Shown: one piece after another, positions 61,094-64,000 of the stretch | How the letters are laid out: the number at the start of each line of letters is the position of its first letter | How positions within the stretch are numbered: the first letter of the stretch is position 1 | Assembly (NCBI RefSeq): GCF_003957745.1 | Contig: NZ_CP020373.1 | Span: 1,984,001-2,048,000 of the forward strand | Source of the DNA: Shewanella khirikhana | GTDB lineage: Bacteria > Pseudomonadota > Gammaproteobacteria > Enterobacterales > Shewanellaceae | DNA length: 64,000 bases | Direction of reading: 5' to 3' | Position numbers and translations under genes: made by a program | Notes under the pieces: generated by a model | Told to the model about the DNA's origin: nothing | Database searches by the model: none | The model's input: the letters and a program-made list of their open reading frames with translations, nothing else

Positions 61094-62128
61094 GTGGCTG
61101 TATTCAATCATGTATCTTTTGACGAGCATGAACAGGTAGTGTTCTGTCATGACAAGGAAAGCGGCCTGAAGGCCATTATCGCGGTTCACAACACCAACCT
61201 TGGCCCAGCGGTGGGCGGTTGCCGTATGTGGAACTACCAGTCCGATGACGAGGCCCTAACCGACGTACTGCGTCTCTCCCGCGGTATGACCTATAAAAAT
61301 GCCCTTGCCGGCCTGACCATGGGCGGCGGCAAGTCGGTGATCATCGCCGATCCCAAAACCCAGGACAGAGAAGCCCTGTTCCGCGCATTCGGCCGTTTTA
61401 TCAATACCCTGGGTGGCAAATACTATTCAGCAGAAGACGTGGGTACTACCACCGCCGACATCATGATTGCCCATCAGGAAACTCCGTACATGGCGGGTCT
61501 GGAAGGCAAGAGTGGCGATCCTTCTCCTTTTACCGCCCTGGGGACCTACCTGGGTATCAAGGCAGCGGTGAAGCATCAGCGCGGCCTGGACACCCTCAAA
61601 GGGCTTAAGATCTCCGTACAGGGCGTTGGCCACGTAGGTTACTACCTGTGTAAGCACCTGCACGAAGAAGGCGCCGAGCTTATCGTGACCGATATCCATC
61701 AGCCTTCCCTCGACCGGGTAGCCACCGAGTTTGGCGCCACCGTAGTTGCGCCGCAGGATATCTACTCTCAGGACGTGGACGTATACGCCCCCTGTGCCCT
61801 GGGTGCCACCATCAACGATGCCACCCTGCCGCTGCTCAAGGCAAAAATTGTGGCGGGCTGTGCCAACAACCAGCTGGCCGAGCCACGCCACGGACAGTTG
61901 CTGAAAGACATGGGTATTCTCTATGCCCCTGACTATGTGATTAACGCCGGTGGCATCATCAACGTGTCGTTTGAGAACAACTACGACGCGGCCAAGTCGA
62001 CCGCCAAGGTCGAAAAAATTTACGATACCCTGCTGACCATCTTCACCGCTGCGGATGCGCAAAATCGCACCACAGGTGAAATCGCCGACGAGATGGCGCG
62101 CGCCATTATCGACGCCGCTGCCAAATAA
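61094..62128 (+). CDS. ldh: Leucine dehydrogenase
   Basis: 344 residues of the Glu/Leu/Phe/Val dehydrogenase family. Active-site region TYKNALAGLTMGGGKSVI near 75-92 and NAD-binding GVGHVG near 178-183. It deaminates leucine, valine and isoleucine to the keto acids. GTG start with GGAG about 9 nt upstream. The upstream LiuR-like site supports a role in branched-chain degradation. Confidence 0.92.
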   Translation: MAVFNHVSFDEHEQVVFCHDKESGLKAIIAVHNTNLGPAVGGCRMWNYQSDDEALTDVLRLSRGMTYKNALAGLTMGGGKSVIIADPKTQDREALFRAFGRFINTLGGKYYSAEDVGTTTADIMIAHQETPYMAGLEGKSGDPSPFTALGTYLGIKAAVKHQRGLDTLKGLKISVQGVGHVGYYLCKHLHEEGAELIVTDIHQPSLDRVATEFGATVVAPQDIYSQDVDVYAPCALGATINDATLPLLKAKIVAGCANNQLAEPRHGQLLKDMGILYAPDYVINAGGIINVSFENNYDAAKSTAKVEKIYDTLLTIFTAADAQNRTTGEIADEMARAIIDAAAK

Positions 62129-62342
62129 GCTTAGCGCTCGGTCACTTAGGGGAAACCAGTCCGGTTTCCCCTTTTTTATGGCTAAGCTTAAGGCTCAAAT
62201 ACGGCGAAAATCTTTTGCCAAACTATTTTTATCCGCCCATCAGGGGGATAGAAATTTGTCATCCATTTTTACGATTTCCTCGCTGGCGAACCCTCTTATC
62301 CTTTGCTTGACTTAGACACTCCCCCAACAGCAGGAGCCCTTC

Positions 62343-62696
62343 ATGGTCTGTTTCAAATACAGTCTGAATCAGGATGCAGTGGAGTTGCAGGCAAGCAATT
62401 GGAATGGTATTGAGCGCGTGTTTGTGAACGGTGAAATGGTGTCAAGCAAACTGAATTTTGCCGGACAAAGTGAGCATACTGTCGCATTGAAAGACGGACA
62501 CAGGGCCAAATTTCAACTACTTATCGATCCTCAGACTGAAGAGATCATGTGCCGCATTTACAAAAAAGGTGTGCTTATCGCAAGCCTTAAACAGGGCAAG
62601 GACAACCTGGCGCAAACCAAATCTATGATGTGGCAGCTGCTGCTGATGCTCTGCCTGGGCGGCGGCCTGTTGCTGACCCTGGCCAACTGGAACTGA
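62343..62696 (+). CDS. Small C-terminally anchored membrane protein, unknown
   Basis: 117 residues. Soluble beta-rich N-terminal part and one hydrophobic C-terminal helix at about 96-114 (LLLMLCLGGGLLLTLANW). No family recognised. Confidence 0.7.
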   Translation: MVCFKYSLNQDAVELQASNWNGIERVFVNGEMVSSKLNFAGQSEHTVALKDGHRAKFQLLIDPQTEEIMCRIYKKGVLIASLKQGKDNLAQTKSMMWQLLLMLCLGGGLLLTLANWN

Positions 62697-62802
62697 TCGA
62701 CTGAAACTGACTCGCCAACGCTTGCTGACTGAATCTGGCCAAACGAAACTGGCCACTTGAGACTGGTCAGTCGATACTGGTATGCACGGCCGCAGCGCTG
62801 AG
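62697..62802. repeat. Degenerate short repeats around GAAACTGGCC
   Basis: About five loosely spaced units: GAAACTGACT, GAATCTGGCC, GAAACTGGCC, GAGACTGGTC, GATACTGGTA. Noncoding, between a stop codon and a terminator. Confidence 0.55.
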
Positions 62803-62822
62803 CTGACCGCAACCCTATCCAA

Positions 62823-62860
62823 TAACAAGGCCGGCAATTGCCGGCCTTGTTATTTTTGTC
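62823..62860. terminator. Intrinsic terminator before the marR gene
   Basis: AACAAGGCCGGCAATTGCCG followed by GCCTTGTTATTTTT; long perfect stem between convergent genes. Confidence 0.9.
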
Positions 62861-62893
62861 TGTGCGGTTTGCGCGCTGTGTAACCGGGTTTAC

Positions 62894-63307
62894 TCAGGTT
62901 CGGTTTATCTTATTCAGCAGCTTCATCAGCAATGCCTGTTCTTCATCGTCCAGTTCGGCCATAAACTTCTCGTTCACCCGCTCGGCCTCACAAATCAGGT
63001 CCTGCTCCAGCGCCTTGGCTTCGTCGGTGAGGAAAATCTGGAATGCGCGGCGATTATCGGCTTCCTGATGGCGGGTGATCAGCCCCTGCACCTGCAACTG
63101 ATCCAACAGCCGGGTCATGGTGTAGTTGGCCACATCGCAGCGGCGCGACAGCTCAGTCTGGCTGATACCTTCCTCCTGCCACAGCGCAAACAGCACCGGC
63201 CAGAGCTTGATATCCAGCTGATAGCGCCTGAGGCGTTGGTCCAGCTCATTGGCAATAGCCACATTGAGATGGGAAACCAAATAACCAAGACTTTCCTGAC
63301 GATTCAA
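62894..63307 (-). CDS. MarR-family transcriptional regulator
   Basis: 137 residues from TTG 63307, which has GGGAGGTG about 6 nt upstream; the frame is open to 63331. Winged-helix core: QTELSRRCDVANYTMTRLLD recognition region and the wing with ADNRR. A perfect palindrome (63334-63349) just upstream is a likely autoregulatory operator. The target regulon is unknown. Confidence 0.88.
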   Translation of the reverse strand: MNRQESLGYLVSHLNVAIANELDQRLRRYQLDIKLWPVLFALWQEEGISQTELSRRCDVANYTMTRLLDQLQVQGLITRHQEADNRRAFQIFLTDEAKALEQDLICEAERVNEKFMAELDDEEQALLMKLLNKINRT

Positions 63308-63333
63308 ACAGCACCTCCCGTCATCCAGCAAGC

Positions 63334-63349
63334 GTTAAGGCTCCTTAAC
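63334..63349. promoter_or_regulatory. Palindromic operator upstream of the MarR gene
   Basis: GTTAAGG CT CCTTAAC, perfect 7-bp arms, 27-42 nt upstream of the chosen start codon, the usual place for a MarR autorepressor site. Confidence 0.6.
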
Positions 63350-63410
63350 CACTTCCTTTAATACTATCACCTAAAGCGCAATAAACTAGGATGATGCGGG
63401 AAATTCAACT

Positions 63411-63869
63411 TCAGTCGTCAATCAGGGTTTCGGCAAAACGGTAGAAGCAGGCGCGGCTCATGCTGGCGCTAAGGCCATTCTGCAGTGCAATCAGCACTCC
63501 ATCCTCGGCGAGCCGGATATCACTTGCACTGACCAGATATTCATGTCCAAGCGTTGAAATCAGTCGATAACCGCCTTCAGCTGGCTCAAAATCGACGATA
63601 ACCACAGGCGTGTGGGCCACAGCCACCCTCACCCGCTCCACCGGCGTCACCAGCGCCCAGTGCTCGCCATCACGCCTGAGCACCGACATAAACAGCCTGG
63701 CAAACTTCTGCGGCAGAGCCTCACCGAGATATTGCCACTGGCCGTGGGTATCTATGCTAAAGAGCGGCTGCTCACTGCAAAGCGCCGGCACGGTCTGTGG
63801 GCGACTGCCTTTGAGGCTCGATAGCGCCGCTGATACCTGCTCAGGGTTTTCATTATCTTTGGAATTCAT
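63411..63869 (-). CDS. DUF1285 family protein
   Basis: 152 residues. Typical DUF1285 blocks: PLFSIDTHGQWQYLG, LPQKFARLFMSVLRRDGEHW and ALVTPVERVRVAV. Function unknown; soluble. Confidence 0.8.
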   Translation of the reverse strand: MNSKDNENPEQVSAALSSLKGSRPQTVPALCSEQPLFSIDTHGQWQYLGEALPQKFARLFMSVLRRDGEHWALVTPVERVRVAVAHTPVVIVDFEPAEGGYRLISTLGHEYLVSASDIRLAEDGVLIALQNGLSASMSRACFYRFAETLIDD

Positions 63870-63888
63870 ATTTTTACAGCCCCTATAG

Positions 63889-63912
63889 CAAAAAGGCCCC
63901 GCAGGGCCTTGG
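63889..63912 (-). terminator. Intrinsic terminator of the gene running off the right edge
   Basis: Minus-strand AAGGCCC / GGGCCTT stem followed by TTTTTGC. Confidence 0.75.
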
Positions 63913-63917
63913 CAAGC

Positions 63918-64000
63918 TTAGATAAGCTCCAGCAGCGCTTCCAGCGGATGCTTGGGCCTGAAGCCTGAGAAGCGTTTTACCTGAGAGCGGCATGAATACC
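63918..64000 (-). CDS. 3' end of an unidentified gene (cut by window edge)
   Basis: The last 26-27 codons end in FRPKHPLEALLELI and stop at 63918. A terminator follows directly, which supports a real gene end. Too little sequence to name. Confidence 0.5.
   Translation of the reverse strand, partial: YSCRSQVKRFSGFRPKHPLEALLELI

Overview
The window is chromosomal DNA from a gamma-proteobacterium, most probably Shewanella. The evidence is the housekeeping gene order, the protein variants seen (monomeric isocitrate dehydrogenase, Bpt-type leucyltransferase, PilZ inserted between holB and tatD, leucine dehydrogenase behind a LiuR-like operator), and a Vibrio/Shewanella-style type VI secretion locus. 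No rRNA, tRNA or CRISPR array was seen.

Left core block (1-10.3 kb): a tightly overlapped minus-strand run dcd, pabC, mltG, tmk, holB, pilZ, tatD (partial), preceded by udk and mrp. Divergent from mrp is metG. A Nif3-like gene and a small Ala/Lys-rich gene of unknown function follow; the latter ends at 10255 with its own terminator.

Accessory island (about 10.3-46.1 kb): a complete minus-strand T6SS locus. Transcription runs from high to low coordinates: tssB, tssC, tssE, tssF, tssG, FHA gene, tssJ, tssK, tssL, clpV, vasH, vasI, tssA, tssM, vasL. Next come hcp, with its own sigma-54 promoter, and a small conserved gene closed by tandem hairpins. Then follows an effector module: vgrG, a PAAR-lipase effector, two near-identical ankyrin lipoproteins (probable periplasmic immunity), a DUF4123-like gene, a DUF4123 chaperone, a 1648-residue Rhs protein with a WHH-type HNH nuclease tip, and an acidic immunity candidate. 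The left edge holds mobile-element debris: an IS5-like 276-bp element without transposase and a 5' fragment of a Y1 (REP-associated) transposase.

The most notable observation is that the island lies between two copies of the 3' end plus terminator of the small gene that ends at 10255. The second copy, at 46035-46151, is a headless remnant whose differences from the first are all synonymous within the last 12 codons. This marks both island boundaries and suggests arrival at the 3' end of that gene, although no integrase is visible.

Right core block (46.2-64 kb): a glycine-zipper envelope protein, aat-bpt-infA, clpA-clpS divergent from cspD, icd divergent from rluE-nudJ-mnmA-hflD-purB-roxA, a DUF4826-like gene, leucine dehydrogenase, a small membrane-anchored protein, a MarR regulator with a palindromic operator, a DUF1285 protein, and the 3' end of one more gene.
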